A DNA stretch of 15,982 bases from Canicola haemoglobinophilus (GTDB taxonomy: Bacteria; Pseudomonadota; Gammaproteobacteria; Enterobacterales; Pasteurellaceae), in the NCBI RefSeq assembly GCF_002015075.1, contig NZ_MUXZ01000018.1:98926-114907 (forward strand), read 5' to 3'. Under the pieces are notes generated by a model that had not been told where the DNA came from, searched no databases, and was given only the letters and a program-made list of their open reading frames with translations. Of this stretch, positions 7,033-13,626 are shown one piece after another. How positions within the stretch are numbered: the first letter of the stretch is position 1; the number at the start of each line of letters is the position of its first letter. Position numbers and translations under genes: made by a program.

Positions 7033-7061
7033 ATTATCTCTATTTCTTATGCTAAGAACAA
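7033..7061 (-). promoter_or_regulatory. Candidate promoter of the rnf-nth operon
   Basis: Minus strand: -35 TTGTTC (7061-7056), 17-bp spacer, -10 GATAAT (7038-7033, one mismatch from TATAAT). It lies in the 103-bp gap between yfcH and rnfA. I did not see a convincing FNR box. Confidence 0.5.
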
Positions 7062-7097
7062 TAGAAAAATTAAATCGCGGCAAAATGCACCGCACTT
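7061..7097 (-). terminator. Possible yfcH terminator built on an uptake signal
   Basis: On the minus strand the uptake signal's GCGGT (7093-7089) can pair with GCCGC (7081-7077), a 4-bp GC stem plus one G-T pair with a 7-nt loop. A stretch that is T-rich on that strand (7076-7061) follows. Usually Haemophilus terminators use two inverted uptake signals; only one is present here, so the hairpin is short and the call weak. Confidence 0.3.
7089..7097 (-). repeat. DNA uptake signal core, intergenic
   Basis: AAGTGCGGT on the minus strand between yfcH and rnfA, 9 nt after the yfcH stop; may form part of a short hairpin. Confidence 0.92.
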
Positions 7098-7105
7098 TTA
7101 AGGTT

Positions 7106-8002
7106 TTATTTAGACGAGTTTTTTATCGAAGTTAAAAAATCGCTGAATGTTGGTGTACTAAATTGAAAACCAGCATTGAGCAATTTTTGTGGAATGGCTT
7201 TTTGGCTGTCTAACAGAAGGCTGGCTCGCTCACCTAATACTAATCTGAGTAAAAATTTAGGCACAGTGGCGAAATAAGGACGTTTTAGCCATGAGCCTAA
7301 TTGTCGGTTGAAGTCTTGATTTTGTATTGGCGTTGGTGCAACGAGATTAAATGCGCCCTGACATTGTGAATTGGCGAGTAGGAATAAAATGCTTTGCAAC
7401 ATATCTTGTAGGCTAATCCAAGCCCAAAACTGTTTTCCATCGCCTAGCTTTCCGCCAAATCCATAGCGATATACTGGCAAAATTTTTTCTAGCGCCCCAC
7501 CTTGATGAGAAAAAACGATACCTGTGCGTAACAAACAAACTCTAGTGTTGGCTTTTAAAGCTGTGTTTTCCCATTGCTCGCATAATTGAGCCGTAAATTG
7601 ATTGCCATAAGGGGTATTTTCAGTAATGAGTTTATCTTGTTGATCGCCATAATAGCCGGTAGCTGAAGCTGAAATAAAACAATGGGGCGGTGTTTCGCTA
7701 TTGTTAATAAGTGCGGTCAATTTTTCGGTTAATTTGATACGACTTTCAAGTAGCGTTGTTTTATATTCGGCAGTCCAAGATTGCGCAAAAATTGGTGCCC
7801 CAGCAAGATTGATAATGATGTCAAATTCATTGAAATGCACATAATCAGATAAATCTTGTACTAGTTTGACTTGGCTTGGCAATTGTTGGCGAGCTTGTTC
7901 AAGATTTCTCACTAAAGCAGTAATTTGATATTTTTGTTCAAGTAATAGGGGAATTAAATGTGAGCCAATTAATCCAGTGGCACCCGTGATAAATACCTTC
8001 AT
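7106..8002 (-). CDS. yfcH: SDR-family NAD(P)-binding epimerase-like protein (YfcH/TIGR01777 type)
   Basis: 298-residue extended short-chain dehydrogenase-like protein. The Rossmann signature TGATGLIG (about 6-13) opens the protein, ATGYYGD (about 114-120) holds the conserved Tyr region, and the C terminus PKFLLRLVLGERASLLLD...LLNAGFQF matches the C-terminal domain (DUF1731 type) of this family. The reaction is not established; annotations as nucleoside-diphosphate-sugar epimerase come from homology only. ATG at 8002 has AGGGGA upstream. It lies 21 nt after argR on the same strand and probably shares its transcript. An uptake signal at 7709-7717 is read as Thr-Ala-Leu. Confidence 0.9.
   Translation of the reverse strand: MKVFITGATGLIGSHLIPLLLEQKYQITALVRNLEQARQQLPSQVKLVQDLSDYVHFNEFDIIINLAGAPIFAQSWTAEYKTTLLESRIKLTEKLTALINNSETPPHCFISASATGYYGDQQDKLITENTPYGNQFTAQLCEQWENTALKANTRVCLLRTGIVFSHQGGALEKILPVYRYGFGGKLGDGKQFWAWISLQDMLQSILFLLANSQCQGAFNLVAPTPIQNQDFNRQLGSWLKRPYFATVPKFLLRLVLGERASLLLDSQKAIPQKLLNAGFQFSTPTFSDFLTSIKNSSK
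7709..7717 (+). repeat. DNA uptake signal core
   Basis: AAGTGCGGT followed by CAATTTTT, a good extended match; in yfcH, encodes Thr-Ala-Leu. Confidence 0.93.
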
Positions 8003-8023
8003 CTTATTTCCCCTATCCTGATC

Positions 8024-8491
8024 TTATAAAGAGCTTTCAAACAATTGTTGGATATGAGTAATTAAAACTTGAATATCTGTGCCAGTTGTTGGCGTCACAA
8101 AAATAGTATCATCGCCAGCAATAGTGCCTAAAATCCCCTCTGATTTCCCTACTGAATCCAGTAATCTGGCAATTAATTGTGCAGCGCCCGGACTGGTTTT
8201 GATCACAATTAATGACTCATTATTATCCACATCTAAAACGAGATTTTTTAATGGGCTACTGGTATTTGGCACACTTAACTCATTAGGCAAGCAATACACC
8301 ATTTCCATGCGAGTATTGCGGGTTCTAACCGCACCAAATTTTGTCAACATACGGGAGACTTTGGATTGATTAATATGAGTGAATCCCATTTGTTGCAAGG
8401 CATTGACAATCTCACTTTGTGAGCCAAAACGTTCTTGAGCGAGTAATTCTTTGAAGGCGTTGACTAAGCTATCAGCTTTTTCATTGATCAT
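8024..8491 (-). CDS. argR: Arginine repressor
   Basis: Hexameric L-arginine-dependent repressor of arginine biosynthesis genes. The 155 residues match E. coli ArgR in length. The N-terminal winged helix-turn-helix includes the DNA-contacting NQSKVSRMLTKFGAVRTRN (about 41-59). The C-terminal domain carries SPGAAQLIARLLDS and GTIAGDDT, with Asp127/Asp128 as expected arginine ligands. It is divergent from mdh, an arrangement also found in E. coli. An ARG-box-like palindrome 35 bp before its ATG suggests autoregulation. Confidence 0.97.
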   Translation of the reverse strand: MINEKADSLVNAFKELLAQERFGSQSEIVNALQQMGFTHINQSKVSRMLTKFGAVRTRNTRMEMVYCLPNELSVPNTSSPLKNLVLDVDNNESLIVIKTSPGAAQLIARLLDSVGKSEGILGTIAGDDTIFVTPTTGTDIQVLITHIQQLFESSL

Positions 8492-8525
8492 TATCTATTC
8501 TCTGTTTATTAAAATCGGAGAATTC

Positions 8526-8558
8526 TGCATAAAAATGCAAAATAAGTAAATAAATTCT
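8526..8558. promoter_or_regulatory. ARG-box-like operator upstream of argR
   Basis: A perfect palindrome TGCATAAAAATGCA (8526-8539) matches the ARG box TGAATwwwwATTCA except for one symmetrical change per half site. A second weak half-site, AATTCT, lies at 8553-8558, about one helical turn or more away. ArgR operators usually come in pairs and argR is autoregulated in E. coli. Identification is by pattern only. Confidence 0.4.
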
Positions 8559-8637
8559 ATATTTATTGTCTTTTTTTCAACATTTAAAAATAATTTTTAT
8601 TAAAAGTTTGAGGTAGATCGCACAATTTAACTTCTTT

Positions 8638-8652
8638 GTTTGAAATACAAAC
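8638..8652. promoter_or_regulatory. Inverted repeat abutting the mdh -35
   Basis: Perfect inverted repeat GTTTG-AAATA-CAAAC directly next to the candidate mdh -35 at 8653. Its position fits a regulator site, but I cannot name the protein. Confidence 0.3.
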
Positions 8653-8682
8653 TTGAAAGTTCTAAAATTCGGACAGTTTAAT
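8653..8682 (+). promoter_or_regulatory. Candidate mdh promoter
   Basis: -35 TTGAAA (8653-8658, 5 of 6), 18-bp spacer, -10 TTTAAT (8677-8682, 5 of 6), about 30 nt before the mdh ATG, which has a strong AAGGAG site at 8703-8708. Confidence 0.5.
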
Positions 8683-8715
8683 TTGTAACTATATATGAGT
8701 ATAAGGAGTTCTTAA

Positions 8716-9651
8716 ATGAAAGTAGCAGTTTTAGGCGCAGCAGGCGGTATCGGTCAAGCATTAGCCCTCTTATTAAAACTACAATTACCAGCAGGTTCAG
8801 AATTGTCATTATATGACATTGCACCTGTTACACCGGGTGTTGCAGCTGATGTAAGCCATATTCCAACAGCAGTAAAAGTTCAGGGTTTTGCTGGTGAAGA
8901 TCCAACTCCAGCTTTAGAGGGCGCTGATGTTGTATTAATTTCTGCTGGTGTGGCTCGTAAACCAGGTATGGATCGTTCAGATTTATTTAATATCAATGCT
9001 GGAATTGTTAAAAACTTAATTGAGAAAGTGGCTGCAACTTGTCCAAAAGCTTGTGTAGGAATTATTACTAACCCAGTAAATACCACTGTTGCTATTGCAG
9101 CGGAAGTATTGAAAAAAGCGGGCGTTTACGACAAACGTAAATTATTTGGTGTAACCACATTAGATGTATTACGTTCTGAAACTTTTGTTTCTGAATTAAA
9201 AGGTTTGAATGTTTCTCGTACTGCAGTTCCTGTAATTGGTGGCCATTCTGGTGTGACTATTCTTCCATTATTATCTCAAGTTCAATATGCAGAATGGAAA
9301 GAGGAAGAAATTGCGCCATTAACAAAACGTATTCAAAATGCTGGTACAGAAGTGGTTGAAGCGAAAGCTGGTGGCGGATCAGCTACACTTTCAATGGCTC
9401 AAGCAGCTGCACGTTTCGCTCGTTCATTAGTGAAAGGTTTAAGTGGCGAAACCGTTGTTGAATGTACTTATGTAGAAGGCGATGGCAAATATGCTCGTTT
9501 CTTTGCGCAACCAGTTCGCTTAGGTAAAGAAGGGGTAGAAGAAGTTTTACCAGTAGGACCATTAAGTGCATTTGAACAAAAAGCCTTAGAAGATATGCTG
9601 CCAACTTTACGTGCAGATATTGAGTTAGGCGAAAAATTTGTCAATAACTAA
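8716..9651 (+). CDS. mdh: Malate dehydrogenase (NAD)
   Basis: Interconverts malate and oxaloacetate with NAD in the cytoplasm (TCA cycle). The 311 residues align without gaps to key E. coli numbering: Rossmann GAAGGIG (7-13), Asp34 (NAD preference), substrate arginines Arg81, Arg87 and Arg153, and the catalytic pair Asp150/His177 in GGHSG. The codon use is that of a highly expressed gene, with a strong ribosome binding site. Monocistronic: own promoter and a clear terminator at 9708-9749. The last base of the TAA stop is the first base of an uptake signal. Confidence 0.99.
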   Translation: MKVAVLGAAGGIGQALALLLKLQLPAGSELSLYDIAPVTPGVAADVSHIPTAVKVQGFAGEDPTPALEGADVVLISAGVARKPGMDRSDLFNINAGIVKNLIEKVAATCPKACVGIITNPVNTTVAIAAEVLKKAGVYDKRKLFGVTTLDVLRSETFVSELKGLNVSRTAVPVIGGHSGVTILPLLSQVQYAEWKEEEIAPLTKRIQNAGTEVVEAKAGGGSATLSMAQAAARFARSLVKGLSGETVVECTYVEGDGKYARFFAQPVRLGKEGVEEVLPVGPLSAFEQKALEDMLPTLRADIELGEKFVNN

Positions 9652-9659
9652 CCGCACTT
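9651..9659 (-). repeat. DNA uptake signal core overlapping the mdh stop
   Basis: ACCGCACTT on the plus strand; its first A is the last base of the mdh TAA. Single copy, not part of an inverted pair. Confidence 0.92.
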
Positions 9660-9672
9660 TATTGTTGTTACA

Positions 9673-9690
9673 GTAAAAATTTAGTTTTAC
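9673..9690 (+). other. Small hairpin in the mdh 3' region
   Basis: Inverted repeat GTAAAA-ATTTAG-TTTTAC just after mdh and before the main terminator. AT-only stem apart from the end pairs; it may protect the mRNA 3' end or mean nothing. Confidence 0.2.
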
Positions 9691-9707
9691 AGCGATATAA
9701 TTTAGTC

Positions 9708-9749
9708 AGGATCAAAGAGGATAAAGCCTTTTTGATCCTTCTTATTTTC
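9708..9749 (+). terminator. Intrinsic terminator of mdh
   Basis: 13-bp stem AGGATCAAAGAGG (9708-9720) with CCTTTTTGATCCT (9727-9739), one G-T pair, 6-nt loop ATAAAG, followed by the T-rich TTCTTATTTT. A candidate metR -10 (TACAAT, 9753-9758) lies just beyond. Confidence 0.8.
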
Positions 9750-9792
9750 CTGTACAATACAGCGAATTATTTTTCCCCTAACAAAATTCTCA

Positions 9793-10719
9793 ATGAAACC
9801 TATTTTTCTTGAACTACGTCATTTAAAAACACTTATTGCTTTGAAAGAAACTGGCAGTGTTTCCTTGGCAGCTAAGCGAGTTTATTTAACTCAATCCGCA
9901 CTTTCTCATCAAATCAAATTATTAGAAGATCAATATGGCCTACCTTTATTTGAGCGTAAAAGCCAGCCTTTGCGTTTTACAGCTGCTGGAGAACGTTTGA
10001 TCAAATTAGCAAATGAAATTTTACCTAAAGTGGTGGAGGCTGAGCGCTCTTTATCTAGAATTAAGCAGGGCGAGGCTGGCGAATTAAAAATTGCAGTAGA
10101 ATGTCATACTTGCTTTGATTGGTTAATGCCAGCTATGGACAACTTTCGTCAACATTGGTCTTTAGTTGAGTTAGATATTGTGTCAGGTTTTCATACAGAT
10201 ACCATTGGTTTGCTATTAACGCATAGAGCCGATTGGGCAGTGGTATCCGAAATTGAAGAAACACCGGGAATTATTCATAAGCCGTTGTTTTCCTATGAAA
10301 TGGTTGGCTTATGTGCAAAAGATCATCCTTTAGCCATGAAAGAAGTTTGGCAAGCTGAGGATTTTATTGAGCAAACCTTGATAACTTATCCCGTACCTGA
10401 TGATATGCTCGATTTGTTACGTAAAGTTTTACACCCAAAAGGCATTAATCCGGCTCGCCGTACAAGTGAGTTAACTATTGCGATTATTCAGCTTGTGGCA
10501 AGTAAACGAGGGGTTGCAGCATTGCCATTTTGGGCGGTTAAACCTTATTTAGATAGAGGGTATGTGGTGGCAAGAAAAATCACTGATGAGGGATTATACA
10601 GTAATCTTTATGGCGCATTTCGTGAAATGGATAGCGAAGTGGCTTTTATTGATGATTTTTATGAAACCGTTAAATCACAAAGTTTCTCCACCCTACCCGG
10701 ATTGTCTATTTTAGAATAG
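9793..10719 (+). CDS. metR: LysR-family methionine regulator MetR
   Basis: Transcription activator of methionine synthesis genes that responds to homocysteine in E. coli. 308 residues: N-terminal LysR helix-turn-helix (about 1-65, with LTQSALSHQIKLLEDQYGLPLFERKSQPLRFT), then a periplasmic-binding-protein-like effector domain. RKSQPLRFT, the IAVECHTCFDWLMPA segment and VASKRGVAALPFW match E. coli MetR rather than a generic LysR protein. No metE or other met gene lies next to it here, unlike the divergent metR-metE pair in E. coli, so its targets must be elsewhere. I see no clear ribosome binding site or TGAANNNNNTTCA box directly upstream. Confidence 0.9.
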   Translation: MKPIFLELRHLKTLIALKETGSVSLAAKRVYLTQSALSHQIKLLEDQYGLPLFERKSQPLRFTAAGERLIKLANEILPKVVEAERSLSRIKQGEAGELKIAVECHTCFDWLMPAMDNFRQHWSLVELDIVSGFHTDTIGLLLTHRADWAVVSEIEETPGIIHKPLFSYEMVGLCAKDHPLAMKEVWQAEDFIEQTLITYPVPDDMLDLLRKVLHPKGINPARRTSELTIAIIQLVASKRGVAALPFWAVKPYLDRGYVVARKITDEGLYSNLYGAFREMDSEVAFIDDFYETVKSQSFSTLPGLSILE

Positions 10720-10749
10720 TTGTTGTATGTCTTATAACGAGTTTATAAC
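10720..10749 (+). promoter_or_regulatory. Candidate promoter of the transglycosylase gene
   Basis: -35 TTGTTG (10720-10725), 18-bp spacer and -10 TATAAC (10744-10749), in the 110-bp gap after metR. The heptamer TTATAAC occurs twice (10732-10738, 10743-10749). A small hairpin CAGAGG-N7-CCTCTG (10756-10774) follows; it lacks a T run. Confidence 0.35.
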
Positions 10750-10829
10750 AAAGCTCAGAGGGATGTTACCTCTGTCAGTTTCATGGTTTTAACTCAAAGA
10801 ATTTTTATTTCAATAGTTAAGGAAAGTGA

Positions 10830-11906
10830 ATGTTAAACGTAAAAATTCCCTTCATACTGGGCTCAGTATTATTAGTTGGTTGTTCTAGTGCAACTTCAGT
10901 ACCTAAACAGGCAACATATAGCAAACCTAGAATTGAACAAAATTTTGCTGATTATGTACAATTTTTGAAATCTAAAGCTGCGGAGCAAGGCGTATCAAAA
11001 TCTGTATTAAATGCGCAGAATAATATTCTTTATATTCAAAAGGCTGTGGATTTAGATCGTCAACAAGCAGGACGAGCAAAAAAACGCCCAGCTAATCAAG
11101 CTCCTGTTAGTAATCCACATGGCACAACTCAATATCTCAAGCGTGTTTTAACCACAAACAAAGTGAATATTGCAGAACGTCGCTATTGGGAACAATTAGC
11201 TCAATTAGAGCAAGCCAGCCAGCGTTTTGGTGTGCAAAAAGAATATTTGATGGCTCTTTGGGGCATGGAAAGTAGCTTTGGATATTATCAAGGAAACTTT
11301 GATGTTCTTTCAGTGCTTGCTACATTGGCTTTTGAAGGACGCCGTGAAGCACTTTTTAGCAAAGAATTTATTGCTGCGATGAAAATGTTGCAACAAGATA
11401 ATATTCAACGTAATAAGATGTTAGGTTCTTGGGCTGGCGCAATGGGGCAAACACAATTTATGCCTAGTTCCTATTTACGTTATGCACAAGATGGCGATAA
11501 AGACGGTCAAAAAGATATTTGGAAAAATCATTATGATGTGTTTGCTTCTATCGCTAATTATTTGCATACAGTAAGTTGGAATGACAAATTACCTTGGGGT
11601 GTTGAGGTTACTTTAACGCAACCGTTGGATTTATCCATTTCAGGAACTGAATTGCACAAAGCTCGTTCATTAAAAGACTGGCAAAAACAAGGTGTTGTGC
11701 TGAAATCTCATTCCTTTGAAAATCAGCAAAAATTGACCGCACTTTCACAAGCGGAACTTTGGTTAGTACGCCCTGATCGTGAATTAGGGCGCGCTTTCCT
11801 TGTGTCAAATAATTTCAGAACCTTGTTAGATTGGAATAAATCTAATTATTTTGCGATTAGTATAGGAATGTTTGCGGATCAAATTAAACAGAGAGTTGGT
11901 TTGTAG
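10830..11906 (+). CDS. Lytic murein transglycosylase, MltB family lipoprotein
   Basis: Cleaves the glycan strands of peptidoglycan to 1,6-anhydro-muropeptides from the outer membrane. 358 residues with a lipoprotein signal: hydrophobic stretch and lipobox LVGC, acylated Cys18. The following SSAT does not put Asp at +2, so outer-membrane sorting is expected. The GH103 catalytic Glu147 lies in ALWGMESSFG, and GAMGQTQFMPSSY (about 203-215) is the family signature followed by DGDKDGQKDIW. These motifs fit the MltB-like subfamily annotated as TIGR02283 better than classical E. coli MltB. There is no extra peptidoglycan-binding domain at the C terminus. Ribosome binding site AAGGAAAGTG precedes the ATG. 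Contains an uptake signal at 11736-11744. Confidence 0.9.
   Translation: MLNVKIPFILGSVLLVGCSSATSVPKQATYSKPRIEQNFADYVQFLKSKAAEQGVSKSVLNAQNNILYIQKAVDLDRQQAGRAKKRPANQAPVSNPHGTTQYLKRVLTTNKVNIAERRYWEQLAQLEQASQRFGVQKEYLMALWGMESSFGYYQGNFDVLSVLATLAFEGRREALFSKEFIAAMKMLQQDNIQRNKMLGSWAGAMGQTQFMPSSYLRYAQDGDKDGQKDIWKNHYDVFASIANYLHTVSWNDKLPWGVEVTLTQPLDLSISGTELHKARSLKDWQKQGVVLKSHSFENQQKLTALSQAELWLVRPDRELGRAFLVSNNFRTLLDWNKSNYFAISIGMFADQIKQRVGL
11736..11744 (-). repeat. DNA uptake signal core
   Basis: ACCGCACTT on the plus strand inside the transglycosylase gene; encodes Thr-Ala-Leu. Confidence 0.92.
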
Positions 11907-11918
11907 GCATTTATTTGC

Positions 11919-11950
11919 AGGCTTAAATTAATCTTTAAGCCTTAACTAAT
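11919..11950 (+). terminator. Hairpin terminator after the transglycosylase gene
   Basis: Perfect 9-bp stem AGGCTTAAA (11919-11927) and TTTAAGCCT (11934-11942) with a 6-nt loop, 13 nt past the stop codon. The following TAACTAATTT is only moderately T-rich. Confidence 0.5.
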
Positions 11951-11961
11951 TTGTAAATCTA

Positions 11962-11990
11962 TCGTCAATTTAAGCTGATTTTGCTAAGAT
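11962..11990 (+). promoter_or_regulatory. Possible promoter of nrdR-ribD-degS
   Basis: -35 TCGTCA (11962-11967), 17-bp spacer, -10 TAAGAT (11985-11990); each matches 4 of 6. Located about 33 nt before the nrdR ATG. Weak by consensus, but the only reasonably spaced pair seen. Confidence 0.3.
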
Positions 11991-12022
11991 AAGGCTCATT
12001 TTTTTCTGGTAAGGATTTTTTT

Positions 12023-12472
12023 ATGCGCTGTCCTTTTTGCTCAATGGAAGAAACCAAAGTGATTGATAGTCGCTTAGTTTCAGATGGTTATCAAGTTCGC
12101 CGCCGTAGAGAATGTGGGTATTGTCATGAACGTTTCACGACCTTTGAAAGTGCGGAAGTTATTGTGCCTAAAATTATCAAAAATGATGGATCACGCGAAC
12201 CTTTTAATGAAGATAAATTGCGCCGAGGTATTCAGCACGCGTTAGAAAAACGCCCTGTCAGTTCTGATGATGTGGAAAAAGCGATTAGCCGAATAATTTA
12301 TCAGCTACGCGCAACAGGTGAGCGAGATGTAAAAAGCCAAGAGCTTGGGCGTATGGTAATGGCAGAGCTGAAAGAATTGGATAAAGTCGCTTATATTCGT
12401 TTTGCCTCCGTTTATTTAAGTTTTGATGATATTAATCAATTTACCAATGAAATTGAAAAATTAAAGGATTAG
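12023..12472 (+). CDS. nrdR: Transcriptional repressor NrdR
   Basis: Nucleotide-sensing repressor of ribonucleotide reductase operons. 149 residues, the usual length. Zinc ribbon ligands Cys3, Cys6, Cys31 and Cys34 (CPFC...CGYC), the RRRECGYCHERFTTFE segment, then an ATP-cone domain (about 49-139) that binds ATP/dATP. The ATG at 12023 is preceded by AAGGA at a suitable distance. The stop TAG lies 2 nt before the ribD ATG, so nrdR and ribD are one transcript; nrdR next to ribD is common in gammaproteobacteria. Confidence 0.98.
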   Translation: MRCPFCSMEETKVIDSRLVSDGYQVRRRRECGYCHERFTTFESAEVIVPKIIKNDGSREPFNEDKLRRGIQHALEKRPVSSDDVEKAISRIIYQLRATGERDVKSQELGRMVMAELKELDKVAYIRFASVYLSFDDINQFTNEIEKLKD

Positions 12473-12474
12473 TT

Positions 12475-13605
12475 ATGCAGTCAACATTTTCATCACAAGA
12501 TGAATATTTTATGCAAATTGCTTTAGATCTTGCGGCAGAAGGCATATTTACTACAACGCCAAATCCAGCAGTTGGTTGCGTATTAGTAAAAAATGGCGAA
12601 ATTGTTGGACGAGGTTTCCATTTTAAAGCGGGGCAATCTCATGCAGAAGTGATGGCATTGCGTGATGCTGGAGATAAGGCGAAAGGGGCGACTGCCTATG
12701 TAACTTTAGAACCTTGCTCACATTTCGGTAGAACTCCGCCTTGTGCTCAAGGGTTAATTGATGCTGGGATTAGCAAGGTTATTGCTGCAATGACAGATCC
12801 AAATCCACAGGTTGCTGGCAAAGGGTTAGCTATGTTACAAGCGGCAGGGATTGAAAGTGCGGTCGGATTATTGGCAGAAAAAGCGGAATTGTTAAACAAA
12901 GGTTTTTTAACTCGTATGAGAACGCAAAAACCTTTTGTGATTTTGAAAATGGCAGTGAGTCTTGACGGAAGAACAGCGATGGCGAGCGGCGAAAGTAAAT
13001 GGATCACAGGGGAATTATCTCGCCAAGATGTACAAAAAGAACGCGCGAAGGCATCTGCGATTTTATCTACAGCAAAAACAGTATTGGCAGATGATCCAAG
13101 TTTAAATCTTCGTTGGGAGCAATTTCCGCCAGAATTACAACAAAGTTATAAAGCGGAGAATGTGCGTCAGCCTGTTAGAATTATTCTTGATCGTCAACAT
13201 CTTGTTAAGCCTCATCATAAATTATTTCAAACTCAATCGCCTGTTTGGCTCGTTGGGGATTCAGATCGAGATATTTCCGATTTTCCAGACTTTTGCCAAT
13301 ATATAAAATTATTGCCAAGCAATGAACATTCTTATTTAAAGACCTTGTTGTTTGAGTTGGGGAAACGCCAAATTAATAGCCTTTGGCTAGAGGCGGGTGC
13401 AACTTTAGCTGGCGCATTTATTGAGGAAAATTTAGTGGATGAGTTGATTATTTATATGGCACCTAAATTGTTAGGTAATCAAGCTCGTGGCCTTTGTCAT
13501 TTACCTCATTTGCAACATTTAGCGGATGCGCCAACGTGGCAATTATTATCTTTGCAGCAAATTGGCGATGATATTAAGCTGAATTATCAGCGTAAAATCT
13601 CATAA
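12475..13605 (+). CDS. ribD: Bifunctional riboflavin deaminase/reductase RibD
   Basis: Catalyses the second and third steps of riboflavin synthesis: deamination of the diaminopyrimidine from GTP, then reduction of the ribosyl side chain. 376 residues. N-terminal zinc deaminase domain: HAE (His56, Glu58), PCSHFGRTPPC (Cys81, Cys90). C-terminal reductase domain from about 150, with KMAVSLDGRTAMASGESKWITG and the late EAGATLAGAF. Ribosome binding site AAAGGA lies within the end of nrdR. degS follows after 21 nt. No FMN riboswitch-like element is visible upstream, as expected since ribD is not the regulated gene in this group. Contains an uptake signal at 12855-12863 read as Ser-Ala-Val. Confidence 0.98.
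   Translation: MQSTFSSQDEYFMQIALDLAAEGIFTTTPNPAVGCVLVKNGEIVGRGFHFKAGQSHAEVMALRDAGDKAKGATAYVTLEPCSHFGRTPPCAQGLIDAGISKVIAAMTDPNPQVAGKGLAMLQAAGIESAVGLLAEKAELLNKGFLTRMRTQKPFVILKMAVSLDGRTAMASGESKWITGELSRQDVQKERAKASAILSTAKTVLADDPSLNLRWEQFPPELQQSYKAENVRQPVRIILDRQHLVKPHHKLFQTQSPVWLVGDSDRDISDFPDFCQYIKLLPSNEHSYLKTLLFELGKRQINSLWLEAGATLAGAFIEENLVDELIIYMAPKLLGNQARGLCHLPHLQHLADAPTWQLLSLQQIGDDIKLNYQRKIS
12855..12863 (+). repeat. DNA uptake signal core
   Basis: AAGTGCGGT in ribD in the sense direction; encodes Ser-Ala-Val (ESAVG). It is the last uptake signal in the window; none was seen in the remaining 3.1 kb. Confidence 0.92.
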
Positions 13606-13626
13606 TAAAAAGAGTAGGATAGTCTA

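Noticed and set aside
9383..9604. Minus-strand frame opposite mdh
   Set aside because: Antisense of a highly conserved, codon-biased gene; no start signals or family resemblance.
9895..9903. Extra uptake signal in metR (TCCGCACTT), and AAGTGCGGA in nrdR at 12148-12156
   Set aside because: Each is one base off the core and explained by conserved protein sequence (QSALSH; ESAEV).
10756..10774. CAGAGG-N7-CCTCTG as the metR terminator
   Set aside because: Only a 6-bp stem with no T run; it lies downstream of the candidate promoter of the next gene, so it is as likely a leader hairpin.
11943..12022. FMN riboswitch before nrdR-ribD
   Set aside because: The gap of about 80 bp after the hairpin has no RFN-like conserved stems.
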